Assembly (NCBI GenBank): GCA_023437225.1
Contig: JAEZGS010000010.1
Span: forward strand, 1 to 64,000
Origin: Bacteroidota bacterium
GTDB taxonomy: Bacteria > Bacteroidota > Bacteroidia > Chitinophagales > Chitinophagaceae
Reading direction: 5' to 3'
Length of the DNA stretch: 64,000 nt
Part shown: one piece after another, positions 21,472-30,630 of the stretch
Layout of the letters: each line of letters begins with the position of its first letter
Position numbering within the stretch: the first letter of the stretch is position 1
The notes under the pieces: generated by a model
The model's database searches: none
The model's input: only the letters and a program-made list of their open reading frames with translations
What the model was told of the DNA's origin: nothing
Position numbers and translations under genes: made by a program

Positions 21472-22323
21472 ATGAATAAAATGCTCCTTATTATAGCATT
21501 TACATGCCTATCTTTTTTAGGCAATGGCCAGGAGCGTCCAAAAGTTTTTGATGTGCACCTACATGGAAGCAATAACCTCGATACTCAGTTGAACGTTCTG
21601 CACGGCTCAGGAGTGTATAAAGCAGCTATTAGTACCTCATGGGACTTACAGGCAAATTATCGCAACAAGACGGAAATCAAACTTTTGTTTGGTCTTATGT
21701 TTCCTTGTCCGAACGGCAAAGTGCCATACAGTCTTCAGCCCTGTTATGCGAACGGGAAGGATTGGCCATCCCTGGATTGGGTTGAACAGCAGATCAAAAA
21801 TGGTAATATCGATTTCTTAGGGGAGGTGCTAAGCCAGTACTATGGCATTTCATCCTCTGATACCTTGCTTTATCCTTACTACGCATTAGCTGAAAAATAT
21901 GGTATACCTGTGGGCATACATACAGGTGGTGCTGGTCCTGATCATGGGAGTCCAAACTTCAGGCTGGAACTGGGCAGCCCGTTATTGTTAGAAAATACGA
22001 TTGTCAGGTTTCCCGGATTGAAAGTTTGGATCATGCACGCTGGTGATCATTATTTCACGGAAGCTATTACCCTCATGAATAAATATCGAAACGTCTATGC
22101 TGATATCTCGGTAATATCTAATCCGCAAATTGTATCTGCGGAGCGGTTTGAAAGCATCATGAGATCATTGATAGAAGCAGGGTTGGAAGATCGCCTGATG
22201 TTTGGGACGGATAATGCGGATGTCGATAAGGTGGTGAAGGCCGTGGAAGCACTTCATTTTTTATCCAACCTTCAAAAGAAAAAAATTTTTAATCAAAATG
22301 CCGAACGATTCTTTTCAAAATGA
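21472..22323 (+). CDS. Exported amidohydrolase (TIM-barrel, PF04909-like)
   Basis: 283 residues with signal peptide (LLIIAFTCLSFLGNGQ). Metal-ligand motif DVHLHG near residue 28, His in GIHTGGAGPDHG (around 150), a third His in VWIMHAGDHYF (about 188), and Asp in MFGTDNADVD (about 245) complete the amidohydrolase set. The end (LQKKKIFNQNAERFF) is the usual last helix. The substrate is unknown. The next gene starts nine bases after the stop, suggesting co-transcription with the DHFR-like gene. Confidence 0.87.
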   Translation: MNKMLLIIAFTCLSFLGNGQERPKVFDVHLHGSNNLDTQLNVLHGSGVYKAAISTSWDLQANYRNKTEIKLLFGLMFPCPNGKVPYSLQPCYANGKDWPSLDWVEQQIKNGNIDFLGEVLSQYYGISSSDTLLYPYYALAEKYGIPVGIHTGGAGPDHGSPNFRLELGSPLLLENTIVRFPGLKVWIMHAGDHYFTEAITLMNKYRNVYADISVISNPQIVSAERFESIMRSLIEAGLEDRLMFGTDNADVDKVVKAVEALHFLSNLQKKKIFNQNAERFFSK

Positions 22324-22332
22324 TATGGCACC

Positions 22333-22926
22333 ATGAGAAAAATTATTGTCTTGTCCATGATCACATTGGATGGTGTAATGCAGGCTCCGGGCGGTCCTGA
22401 GGAGGACACCTCAAATGGCTTTAAATACGGCGGCTGGTCGGCACCGTACGGCGATGAAGTCTCTGGCAAACTTATGCAAAGGCTCATGCAGCCAACTGAC
22501 CTGCTTTTGGGAAGAAAGACTTTTGATATCTGGGAAAACTATTGGCCAGAGCATGCAGATTACTGGCCGGGGATCAACGATGTCAACAAATATGTTTTAT
22601 CCAGAACCCGCAATCAGTCCGACTGGAACAATTCCATTTTTCTCGCGCATTTGTGGGATATAGAAAATTTAAAAAAATCGGAGGGCTCAGATATTAAAGT
22701 GTGGGGCAGTAGTGAGGTTATTCAACTATTGTTGAAGATCGATCTTGTGGACGAACTGTGGCTGATCATTCATCCCCTGACTTTGGGAAATGGGAAGAAG
22801 TTGTTCAACGATGGGCCTATTCCCGCAGCATTTACATTAGCGGAATGTACCCATACACCGAGCGGGGTGATCATCGCGAATTATAAGCGCGCCGGCGAAG
22901 TTATAACGGGTACAGTAGGAGCGTAA
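22333..22926 (+). CDS. RibD C-terminal / dihydrofolate-reductase-like protein, copy 2
   Basis: 197 residues. Family landmarks are RKIIVLSMITLDGVMQAPGG, LLLGRKTFDIWENYWP, KYVLSRTRNQSDWNN, GSDIKVWGSSEVIQLLLK and LTLGNGKKLFNDG. It is longer at the start than copy 1, with the QAPGGPEEDTS insertion characteristic of one large subgroup. Likely NADPH-dependent reductase of unknown substrate. It follows the amidohydrolase by nine bases. Confidence 0.9.
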   Translation: MRKIIVLSMITLDGVMQAPGGPEEDTSNGFKYGGWSAPYGDEVSGKLMQRLMQPTDLLLGRKTFDIWENYWPEHADYWPGINDVNKYVLSRTRNQSDWNNSIFLAHLWDIENLKKSEGSDIKVWGSSEVIQLLLKIDLVDELWLIIHPLTLGNGKKLFNDGPIPAAFTLAECTHTPSGVIIANYKRAGEVITGTVGA

Positions 22927-22995
22927 TGGCTGGACTTGAAAGTTGGGTAATCAAAACATCGTGATTCAAACATATTAGCTTCTAAAATTTATTCA

Positions 22996-23739
22996 ATGGA
23001 GTTTTCACCTTTTAATAATGTTGTGAAATTATGTCTGCAAGGAATGCAGATGGAAGAGAAAGGCCACACTGGAGAGGCGCTTAAACTTTTTCTTCAAGGA
23101 TGGGAGGTGGCGACAAATGATTTTGAAAAATTTCTTGCAGCATATTATGTAGCGCGAAATCAGAAAACGGCGCGCGAAACTCTGGAATGGCTTATGACAG
23201 CTTTGCAGTTTGCAACTAAATCGGATAGTCATTCTGCGAATAGTGCATTACCTTCTCTATACTTCAGCATCAGCAAATGTTATGAGGAATTGGGCGATAT
23301 GCATGATTCAGAAAAATTTCATGATCTGTCGATCGCTCACAAAAATAATCCTACGGATAAAGGACCCTTTTACCATGGAACGAAGGCGGATTTGAATATC
23401 GGTGATTTGCTCACAGCGGGTGGTAATTCAAATTATCAAGCCGGTTTCAAAATGAACCACATTTATTTCACTGCAATGGTGAATGGTGCAGGGTTGGCGG
23501 CGGCTTTAGCAAAGGGCGATGCAGCAGAACGGGTGTACATTGTTGAACCAACAGGTAGTTTTGAGAACGATCCCAATCTTACCGACAAGAAATTTCCAGG
23601 TAATCCAACCCGCTCGTATCGGTCACAAGCACCGTTAAAGATCGTGGGAGAAGCTACACAATGGCAACGACCGGATCTCGAAGAGTTAAAGAAGTTTAGG
23701 GAAAAGGTAGAGAGCAATACGGGGGAAATTATCAATTAG
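22996..23739 (+). CDS. arr: Rifampin ADP-ribosyltransferase with an N-terminal helical domain
   Basis: 247 residues. The C-terminal 125 residues are the Arr fold: GPFYHGTKADLNIGDLLTAG holds the catalytic His, NHIYFTAMVNGAGLAAALA the Tyr, and DPNLTDKKFPGNPTRSYRS the Asp region. Arr enzymes transfer ADP-ribose from NAD to the C23 hydroxyl of rifampin and inactivate it. Typical Arr proteins have about 140 residues, so the first ~115 residues are additional: a helical, TPR-like region with NDFEKFLAAYYVARNQ and ISKCYEELGDMHDSEKFHDL. Resistance is a prediction from homology only. Confidence 0.88.
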   Translation: MEFSPFNNVVKLCLQGMQMEEKGHTGEALKLFLQGWEVATNDFEKFLAAYYVARNQKTARETLEWLMTALQFATKSDSHSANSALPSLYFSISKCYEELGDMHDSEKFHDLSIAHKNNPTDKGPFYHGTKADLNIGDLLTAGGNSNYQAGFKMNHIYFTAMVNGAGLAAALAKGDAAERVYIVEPTGSFENDPNLTDKKFPGNPTRSYRSQAPLKIVGEATQWQRPDLEELKKFREKVESNTGEIIN

Positions 23740-23775
23740 ATATAATCGATCTCATCATTAAAACAATTTGATCTA

Positions 23776-24351
23776 ATGAGGAATATTATCTCGTTCATGC
23801 ACGTATCTCTTGATGGCTTTGTTGCCGGTCCGAACGGTGAAATGGACTGGATCAATGTTGATCAGGAAATTTTCGATTATGTAGGCGCGAGGATAAGCAA
23901 GGGGGACACTGCCTTATACGGTCGAAAGACTTACGAGATGATGGAAAGTTACTGGCCGGAGGCAAGAAAAAAGTCTACAGCAACCACACATGAGATAAAC
24001 CATTCAAAATGGTATAACAACACGTATAAGATCGTTCTATCAAGAACGTTGAATGCAGAGTATCGAGCCAACACCGAAATTATTGGTGACAATATTTCAA
24101 ACAGGTTGAATGAAATCAAGCACAAGGGATCAAAAGAGATCCTCTTTTTTGGAAGTCCTACAGCAACTCATTCGCTAATTGAATTGAATTTGATAGACGG
24201 CTACTGGCTATTTGTCAATCCTATCTTACTTGGACAGGGCATTCCGTTGTTTACCAATATTAAAGAGAAAATCCGCTTGAAATTATCACCGGTGACGCGG
24301 CAATTTGCATGCGGTGTAACGGAACTGAATTATTTAGTGGAGAAGCATTAA
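23776..24351 (+). CDS. RibD C-terminal / dihydrofolate-reductase-like protein, copy 3
   Basis: 191 residues with the family order: RNIISFMHVSLDGFVAGPNG, MDWINVD, ALYGRKTYEMMESYWP, KIVLSRTLNAEY, KEILFFGSPTATHSLIE, and NPILLGQGIPLFTN. It belongs to the subgroup with a VAGPNGEMDW opening, so it is a paralogue of but distinct from copies 1 and 2. A VanZ-family gene follows 25 bases downstream. Confidence 0.9.
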   Translation: MRNIISFMHVSLDGFVAGPNGEMDWINVDQEIFDYVGARISKGDTALYGRKTYEMMESYWPEARKKSTATTHEINHSKWYNNTYKIVLSRTLNAEYRANTEIIGDNISNRLNEIKHKGSKEILFFGSPTATHSLIELNLIDGYWLFVNPILLGQGIPLFTNIKEKIRLKLSPVTRQFACGVTELNYLVEKH

Positions 24352-24376
24352 TCGATTAAATCACAATAGCGCGTTC

Positions 24377-24889
24377 ATGTATCATGGAAAAAACAACCAA
24401 AGGTTCACTATCATTTTATTCATCATCTACCTGGCAGCACTTTATTGGATCCTGTTATTGAAATTGGGTGTTAACTTTTCGTATATGGCTAGCAGAAGAT
24501 CGAACCTTGTGCCATTCAATCACTCACCAGTTCTAAGCGGTGAGAATATCCTGAACCTGATTGTCTTCATGCCACTCGGCATATACATAGGTGTGTTATT
24601 TCGGCGTTTAAATTTCTTCTCTAAATTGTTTCTGTTTTTCCTGTTTAGTTTTACCGTTGAAATTATTCAGTATGTATTCAGGTTGGGCGCATTCGACATC
24701 ACCGATATCATTACAAACACATCGGGGGCAGTTCTTGGTCTTCTTATATACGAAGTCATTAAATTAACTTTAAAAGACAATATGAAAACACAGAAGTTCA
24801 TAAATGTAGTTGCTGCCGCCTCAACAGCATTTATGATTTTGTTATTGGTCTTACTTAAATTAAACATGCTTCCGATCCGGTATCAATGA
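24377..24889 (+). CDS. VanZ-family membrane protein
   Basis: 170 residues with four to five hydrophobic segments. VanZ-like motifs are NLVPFNHSP, ENILNLIVFMPLGIYIG, FTVEIIQYVF and GAFDITDIITNTSGAVLG, all conserved in the family. VanZ of enterococci gives low teicoplanin resistance, but most members have unknown roles in the envelope; no other van genes are present. The extra C-terminal helix (about 145-165) is unusual but common in Bacteroidota. Confidence 0.88.
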   Translation: MYHGKNNQRFTIILFIIYLAALYWILLLKLGVNFSYMASRRSNLVPFNHSPVLSGENILNLIVFMPLGIYIGVLFRRLNFFSKLFLFFLFSFTVEIIQYVFRLGAFDITDIITNTSGAVLGLLIYEVIKLTLKDNMKTQKFINVVAAASTAFMILLLVLLKLNMLPIRYQ

Positions 24890-24988
24890 TGAGCTATTAC
24901 ATACCCACACTGAATAACTGGTGATGTTATATTTTGAACAGACCACACAGGCATAGGGGAAACTAATAATAAACGGTAATTGACACAG

Positions 24989-27142
24989 ATGATGCGATTT
25001 ATACTTTACCTGCTTCTATCTTTATTATCCATTGGTTGTTCAAGAAAATTGTTCCATCCACAGTGGCTGACGGAAAGTGCACCCTCGTCCTATGCTGTTC
25101 GGTTTGAAACAACGAAGGGAAAGTTTGATATTGCCGTAAACCGGGGCTGGTCGCCGCTTGCAGCCGATAGGTTTTACCAATTAGTGCAACATCGCTATTA
25201 TGATAAGGCTGTCTTTTATAGAGTTGTTCCCAACTTCGTTGCTCAATTTGGAAGCAGCGACAGTGCATTAGCTGAAAAATGGAATAAGCATATCATTCCT
25301 GATGAACCGGTACTTCGATCCAACACAAAAGGAAGGATAAGCTTTGCACGATCTGGTAGAGACAGTCGCGGTAGCGAAATGTTCATCAACCTGCGAGACA
25401 ACCAGCGGCTGGATACGATACACTACTCGGATGTTACCGGTTTTCCGCCCTTTGGCGAAGTCATCAATGGAATGGATGTAGTGATGAGTCTTTATTCAGG
25501 ATATGGTGATAAAGTATTTGGCAGTCTTGATACTCTTTACAAAAATCGCCGACTCTTCTTAAAATCATATCCAAAGCTTGATATTATCCGTAAGGCGCGA
25601 ATTATTCCCACACCGAACACAACGGATGGGAATTTATCATCTGAGGCCTCGGAGATTATTCAAATAAAGGACTCTGGCAGCGTTTTTTCTAACCCTCCTT
25701 TCAAGAATTGTCATGCTGCAACAATTGTTGAAACAAGTCCGGACACGCTTTTGTATGCGTGGTTTGGAGGAGACCATGAAGGTGCAAAAAATGTGGCGAT
25801 ATGGGGTTGTTACCGATATGCCACACAGCCGGACCAATGGGGTGATCCATTTCTTCTGGCGACCGGGCAGGATTCTTCAGGCAATGCCCAGCCCTGCTGG
25901 AACCCTGTATTGTTTAAAACTTCGCAGGGGACTTTGTTTCTTGATTACAAAGTAGGGCCTAACCCTCGCCAATGGTGGGCGGAAAGAAAAATATCTTTGG
26001 ACGATGGCAAATCCTGGTCTGCATCAAGTCGGCTCCCGCGGGGCTTTTTGGGGCCGATAAGAAACAAACCCATCCAGTTGACCGACGGGAATATTCTGTA
26101 TCCATCAAGCACCGAAAGCCTTGATGAAAAGACATGGAAGATCCATTTAGAGCGATCCGATGCGGCAGGTAATAACTGGCAACACATAGCCATTGATTGC
26201 GATACATTTGGAGTGATACAACCGACCATACTTCAACATGGAAACGATACCCTTCAATTGCTCTGTCGCAGTCGCCAAAACAAGATCGTAGAAACCTGGT
26301 CTTATGATAATGGCATGACGTGGTCGAAATTGGCAGCCTTGAACCTGCCTAACCCAAACTCCGGCGTAGATGCCGTTAGCTTGAAACGTGATTTGCACCT
26401 GCTGGTATACAATCCGCTGTTGGCCGGGAAGGATTGGTGGTTGGGCCGTTCGGTTCTTAAAGTGGCCATATCCGCTGATGGCAGGTCCTGGAGCGACGTC
26501 GCTACATTAGAGGATCACCATTCCGGTGAATACAGCTATCCGGCAGTAATTGTAGACAGCAGGAATAATATTCGCATTGCATACACAGACAATCGAACCA
26601 ATATAAAATTTGTGGATCTGATCAGAGGATCAAAAAAAGAAACGGGGGATAAAATGATGTCAAAACAATTCTACGATTTTTCGGCAACCGACATAAGAGG
26701 CAGGGAAGTGAGCATGGATGCTTACAAAGGAAAGACAGTAATAGTGGTGAACACCGCAAGCAAGTGTGGGCTCACCCCGCAGTATGAGGGACTTGAAGAC
26801 TTGTATAAGAGATATAAAGACAAGGGTCTTGTCATACTTGGATTTCCCTGCAACCAATTTGGCAACCAGGAAAGTGGGACTGAGGAAGCGATCGAAGAAT
26901 TTTGCCAGGTGAATTATGGGGTCTCTTTTCCGATGTTCTCAAAGGTGGATGTCAACGGAGATTCGGCGCACCCGTTATTCCAGTTTTTGAAAACCCGCTT
27001 AGGATCAATATTTGGGCGGAAGATCAAATGGAACTTCACTAAATTTCTTGTTGATAAAAACGGTATTCCTGTAAAAAGATTTTCGCCTGTTACAACACCT
27101 GAGAAAATGGAGCGTCATATCAAAAAACTTCTTATGATTTAA
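24989..27142 (+). CDS. Cyclophilin - sialidase-like - glutathione peroxidase fusion lipoprotein
   Basis: 717 residues from ATG 24989, one unbroken frame. Lipobox near residue 17 (LLSIGC). Module 1, about 35-165, is a cyclophilin peptidyl-prolyl isomerase (NRGWSPLAADRFYQLV, AVFYRVVPNFVAQFG, GSEMFINLRDN, PPFGEVINGMDVV). Module 2, about 200-540, is a BNR/Asp-box six-bladed sialidase-like domain (ISLDDGKSWSAS, WSYDNGMTWS). Module 3, 556-717, is a complete Cys-type glutathione peroxidase (NTASKCGLTPQYEGL with Cys593, FPCNQFGNQE, WNFTKFLVD). Module 3 opens with Met-Met after a GGGGGA stretch, so it could also be made separately by internal initiation or be a recently fused gene. Confidence 0.85.
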   Translation: MMRFILYLLLSLLSIGCSRKLFHPQWLTESAPSSYAVRFETTKGKFDIAVNRGWSPLAADRFYQLVQHRYYDKAVFYRVVPNFVAQFGSSDSALAEKWNKHIIPDEPVLRSNTKGRISFARSGRDSRGSEMFINLRDNQRLDTIHYSDVTGFPPFGEVINGMDVVMSLYSGYGDKVFGSLDTLYKNRRLFLKSYPKLDIIRKARIIPTPNTTDGNLSSEASEIIQIKDSGSVFSNPPFKNCHAATIVETSPDTLLYAWFGGDHEGAKNVAIWGCYRYATQPDQWGDPFLLATGQDSSGNAQPCWNPVLFKTSQGTLFLDYKVGPNPRQWWAERKISLDDGKSWSASSRLPRGFLGPIRNKPIQLTDGNILYPSSTESLDEKTWKIHLERSDAAGNNWQHIAIDCDTFGVIQPTILQHGNDTLQLLCRSRQNKIVETWSYDNGMTWSKLAALNLPNPNSGVDAVSLKRDLHLLVYNPLLAGKDWWLGRSVLKVAISADGRSWSDVATLEDHHSGEYSYPAVIVDSRNNIRIAYTDNRTNIKFVDLIRGSKKETGDKMMSKQFYDFSATDIRGREVSMDAYKGKTVIVVNTASKCGLTPQYEGLEDLYKRYKDKGLVILGFPCNQFGNQESGTEEAIEEFCQVNYGVSFPMFSKVDVNGDSAHPLFQFLKTRLGSIFGRKIKWNFTKFLVDKNGIPVKRFSPVTTPEKMERHIKKLLMI

Positions 27143-27161
27143 AAAAGGCAGTGAAAGAAGT

Positions 27162-27656
27162 ATGAAAGAATCAAAACCTGAAATTGAAGTTGAATTAAGG
27201 CCAACAAGGGTGGAGGACCTGGAACACTTATTTCAATTTCAGCTTGACGAAGAGGCAACGGTAATGGCCGCTTTTACTCCTGCTCAACGGACGGACAAGT
27301 CAGCTTTCTTAAGCAAGTATTCAAAGCTGCTCGACGAGCCAACAGTGAATATGAAGACAATATTGCTTAACGATAACATCATTGGATCAATTTCCAAGTT
27401 TGAGCTGGAAGGCAAAGCGGAACTAACCTATTGGATCGATCGAAAGTTTTGGGGAAAGGGAATTGCGACAATCGCATTGCAAAAACTGCTGGCCGATGAA
27501 CCCGCCAGACCCATTTATGGGCGAACCGCATTTGATAACATCGCATCACAAAAAGTGTTGGAAAAATGCGGGTTCCACAAGATCGGGACCGACAAGGGCT
27601 TTGCAAATGCAAGACAGACGGAGATAGAAGAATTTATTTATGAATTGCGTAGCTAG
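27162..27656 (+). CDS. GNAT-family N-acetyltransferase
   Basis: 164 residues. The acetyl-CoA loop sits in IDRKFWGKGIATIALQKLL, followed by a Pro-rich turn and IYGRTAFDNIASQKVLEKCG, the classic GNAT motif B helix with FHKIG afterwards. It belongs to the RimJ/RimL-like branch. The substrate is unknown. It begins 19 bases after the fusion-protein gene and may be translated from the same mRNA; it converges with the AsmA gene. Confidence 0.88.
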   Translation: MKESKPEIEVELRPTRVEDLEHLFQFQLDEEATVMAAFTPAQRTDKSAFLSKYSKLLDEPTVNMKTILLNDNIIGSISKFELEGKAELTYWIDRKFWGKGIATIALQKLLADEPARPIYGRTAFDNIASQKVLEKCGFHKIGTDKGFANARQTEIEEFIYELRS

Positions 27657-27692
27657 CTAGCGCACGCAATCTTTTAATGAAGCAGTCAGACA

Positions 27693-30509
27693 TTACATTC
27701 CGGAACCTGCAGCTTTTGCCTCCGCCTCCGCCGCTGCTTCAGCCTCGGCTTTGTCTTCATCATCAACATCATCTTCTGTGCCTTTTAAAGCATCTGATTT
27801 TCTTCCGCGCCTGAACTTAACTACGGGCTTTTCCTGTGTCCCTGTTATGCTCAAAGGAATTCCAATCAGTCCAAAAGGCGGAAGTCCAAGTCTGCATTGT
27901 AAGTTGACTTTTCCATCAAGGCTTACCTGACCTTCAAACCTCGGCCTGAAGCCACTTATGCGCAGCTTCGTTCTTTTAAGGGTCATGATGTTGTCTTCAA
28001 TGGTTGTCTTAAGTTCAATCTTTGTCAGATCGGGACTTTCATTGAGATTCTGGCTCGTGCGTTTGTTTATTTCCGACAACATTTTGAATCCGTACAATTT
28101 TACCTTCTTCAGCGTAAGCACACCACCGCCTTTTAAAGAAGGGAGTACAGGATACATCTGATCGTCAAGCCTTCCACTTAATTGATAATTGAGAGACACG
28201 ATTCCTTTTACGTTTGCCGCCGAAGGTGCCATCGCTTTGAAAAATTCAATTTGTTGGAATGCTTTGCTCACATCGAATTCTTCTGCGCTGATCGTAGCAG
28301 TAAACTGCACGTTCTTTACGTCCACGGGCGAATAACTTCCGGTGAAGTTAAATGGTGCACCAACCATCTCGAACGCCGCTTTTTTTATATTGAGTGTTCC
28401 AGCTTTCACTGCAACTACGGAATTGCAATTTGTTAGCTGAATACCTTTGTAATTTATTCGATCCACTCCTCCAGCCAGCTCCAGGTCAAGGTTTGCAGGT
28501 ATGGGCACAATGCCTGTGACAGAAGTGGTGTCGTTTGAGCGTGGGCTTTCACTGGTTGAGGAAGAACCCATCAATTCAGCAAGATCGACCTGGTCTGCTT
28601 TGACCGCAAACCTTCCCTTTAATGGAGCATTATCCTGCATTATGTAATTGATGATGTTGGACAAATGACCGTCCATGGTAAGATGACTGCTTCCGTATGT
28701 ACACCGGATCTTGTCTGCCCGCATCTTATCGTCCTGGAAAGAAAATATCCCGTCCTGAATGGTCAGCGGATGCGGGTAATCGTTGCTTCGAACGTTGATC
28801 TGGTGTAATTCTAAAGTTCCCTGGTGATGAAGCTGATCATAGCGACCCGCATCGATATCTTCCTGCGATCCTTTTAGCTGCAAGTTAGCAGCGATGCTGC
28901 CATCAATGTTGAGTCCTTCAATGCCGAACACTTTCGAGATCTTTCCCACATCGAAAACCCCTTTGGAACTAACGTTGTATTGCAAGTTATCGAGATTGCC
29001 AATCTCACTGTTTATGACGAAAGGTTTTCCTTCAAAAATAAATGCGATGGGTGTTGACGCGAAAGTAAAATCTTTATTTGTTCCAGTCGCGTTCTTTAAT
29101 GTTACATGCAATTGAAGCTGGCTGATCGGATTTGGATAATAGCTGGTTTTAATGAAACCATTCTTAAGATCAACGCTGGCAAAGGTTACAGGGAGTTTGC
29201 CGGCCGCTCGATCGATAGTTCCGTGGAATGCCGCTTTCATATTCAGCATACCACGGAGCTCTGCAACGCCTTCTGTCGACAACGATCGCGTCCATTCCGC
29301 CAGGTCTGCTGAGGCAGACAAATTTCCTTTCAAAAAAGGCGTATTCATGCCCTTCCATTCAAGGGATCCTGCGATGAACTGTTTGTCAAGCGTTGCATGA
29401 ATGGTATCCACTTTCAGGTGCAGGCGATCCGGCGAGAGGGATGGAAGCTGACAGGATAGCTGCAGCAAAATGTTTTTTACGGGTGTTTTCGTTTGTTGCG
29501 AGGCGACGCTTGCATTACTTACGTTTAAATTGACGTTAAGGTCCGGAGCAACATTTTCCGAAGCCACATATTTACCCTTCAATTGCGCCGACAGCTTGAC
29601 GTCTCCCTTAACGCTGGTTGTGTTCAGCCATTGAACCGCGGCCGGTGGTAAGGCGGTGAAAAGCTGTTTGAACGTGGCTTTGCGAGTGGCAAGGTCGAAA
29701 TCCATATAATAACCGTTGGAAAGAAAATCGAATCTTCCCTTGAAGCGAACAGGCAGTTCATTAATGCGGACATTGTTCTTTTCGAACACCAGTTGAAGCG
29801 AACCTGTATTCACTTTGGTAATAAGCCGTGCGCGTAATTGTTTATTGATGATATAATCTTCATTATCGAAGGACAACGAGACGTCCTTCATTTGGATTCT
29901 TGATTTAAGATCGAATACCAACTTGTTGAGATCGCCTTTTCCAGTATAGTCCAGTTGCGATGAAGTGATTTTGATTGGTATGGAGGCATCGTCATATACC
30001 AGTGAACAATTCTCTATCTGTATCTTTTCCAGTTTCAGAGATGTGCTTGAAGTGTCGGTAATATTTTCTTTTGTGGTTCCTTTTGGTGTGGTTGCGGAAT
30101 AAACATTATAATTAGGACTTCCGGTCTTATCAACCATCACATTGATCCTGCCGTCTGTAAGATAGATCTCATTTATTTTGACGGAGCTTCCTAAAAGGCT
30201 GAGAAGGTTTACACCAAGCGATACTTTTTTTGCGGCGATCAATGTATCCTTTTCAAAAGGGGCAGAACCCTTTAGGGTGACATCTTGCAAAGTCAGTGAT
30301 AATGAAGGAAAATGCTCGAAGAAAGACAGGTGTATGCGCGAAAAGGCAAGCTCGGTTTCGATGCTCTTGTTCGCCCAGTTTCTTACCTGCTTTGAAATGT
30401 GATCAGGAAACAGGTAGGGTAGTGATAACAGGATGCCAAACAGTATGAACAGGGTGATAAGGATGAATTTCAACAGTTTAAGGGGGATGCGCACGAGCCG
30501 GATAAACAT
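27693..30509 (-). CDS. AsmA-family envelope protein
   Basis: 938 residues. An N-terminal membrane anchor (about 8-30, LLKFILITLFILFGILLSLP) is followed by a very long beta-strand-rich region typical of AsmA/YhdP/TamB-like proteins, which form a periplasmic groove for lipid transport. The AsmA signature of the first 100 residues (HLSFFEHFPSLSLTLQDVTL) and a C-terminal AsmA-like domain (LKRTKLRISGFRPRFEGQVS) are clear. A low-complexity acidic/alanine tail (DEDKAEAEAAAEAEAKAAG) ends the protein. Monocistronic, divergent from the PhnD-like gene. Confidence 0.87.
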   Translation of the reverse strand: MFIRLVRIPLKLLKFILITLFILFGILLSLPYLFPDHISKQVRNWANKSIETELAFSRIHLSFFEHFPSLSLTLQDVTLKGSAPFEKDTLIAAKKVSLGVNLLSLLGSSVKINEIYLTDGRINVMVDKTGSPNYNVYSATTPKGTTKENITDTSSTSLKLEKIQIENCSLVYDDASIPIKITSSQLDYTGKGDLNKLVFDLKSRIQMKDVSLSFDNEDYIINKQLRARLITKVNTGSLQLVFEKNNVRINELPVRFKGRFDFLSNGYYMDFDLATRKATFKQLFTALPPAAVQWLNTTSVKGDVKLSAQLKGKYVASENVAPDLNVNLNVSNASVASQQTKTPVKNILLQLSCQLPSLSPDRLHLKVDTIHATLDKQFIAGSLEWKGMNTPFLKGNLSASADLAEWTRSLSTEGVAELRGMLNMKAAFHGTIDRAAGKLPVTFASVDLKNGFIKTSYYPNPISQLQLHVTLKNATGTNKDFTFASTPIAFIFEGKPFVINSEIGNLDNLQYNVSSKGVFDVGKISKVFGIEGLNIDGSIAANLQLKGSQEDIDAGRYDQLHHQGTLELHQINVRSNDYPHPLTIQDGIFSFQDDKMRADKIRCTYGSSHLTMDGHLSNIINYIMQDNAPLKGRFAVKADQVDLAELMGSSSTSESPRSNDTTSVTGIVPIPANLDLELAGGVDRINYKGIQLTNCNSVVAVKAGTLNIKKAAFEMVGAPFNFTGSYSPVDVKNVQFTATISAEEFDVSKAFQQIEFFKAMAPSAANVKGIVSLNYQLSGRLDDQMYPVLPSLKGGGVLTLKKVKLYGFKMLSEINKRTSQNLNESPDLTKIELKTTIEDNIMTLKRTKLRISGFRPRFEGQVSLDGKVNLQCRLGLPPFGLIGIPLSITGTQEKPVVKFRRGRKSDALKGTEDDVDDEDKAEAEAAAEAEAKAAGSGM

Positions 30510-30630
30510 GATTCTGCATTAAGTGTGGGGAAACGCTGCAAGATAAGACAAATCGGCGCTGATGGAGCGGCAAGTGGTCACACCATTTAAAAAGCTAAAG
30601 GAATATATTTACGCAAATATTTTTACCCGG

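Noticed and set aside
24377..24889. VanZ protein as evidence of a glycopeptide resistance cluster
   Set aside because: No vanHAX or vanRS genes are nearby, and VanZ-family proteins are widespread without resistance.
26654..27142. Selenocysteine in the glutathione peroxidase module
   Set aside because: The catalytic position is a TGT cysteine codon (Cys593), so it is the Cys type.
28000..30400. Plus-strand frames inside the AsmA gene
   Set aside because: Several frames of 60-84 codons lie antisense to the long AsmA frame, lack any recognisable domain and follow its codon pattern.
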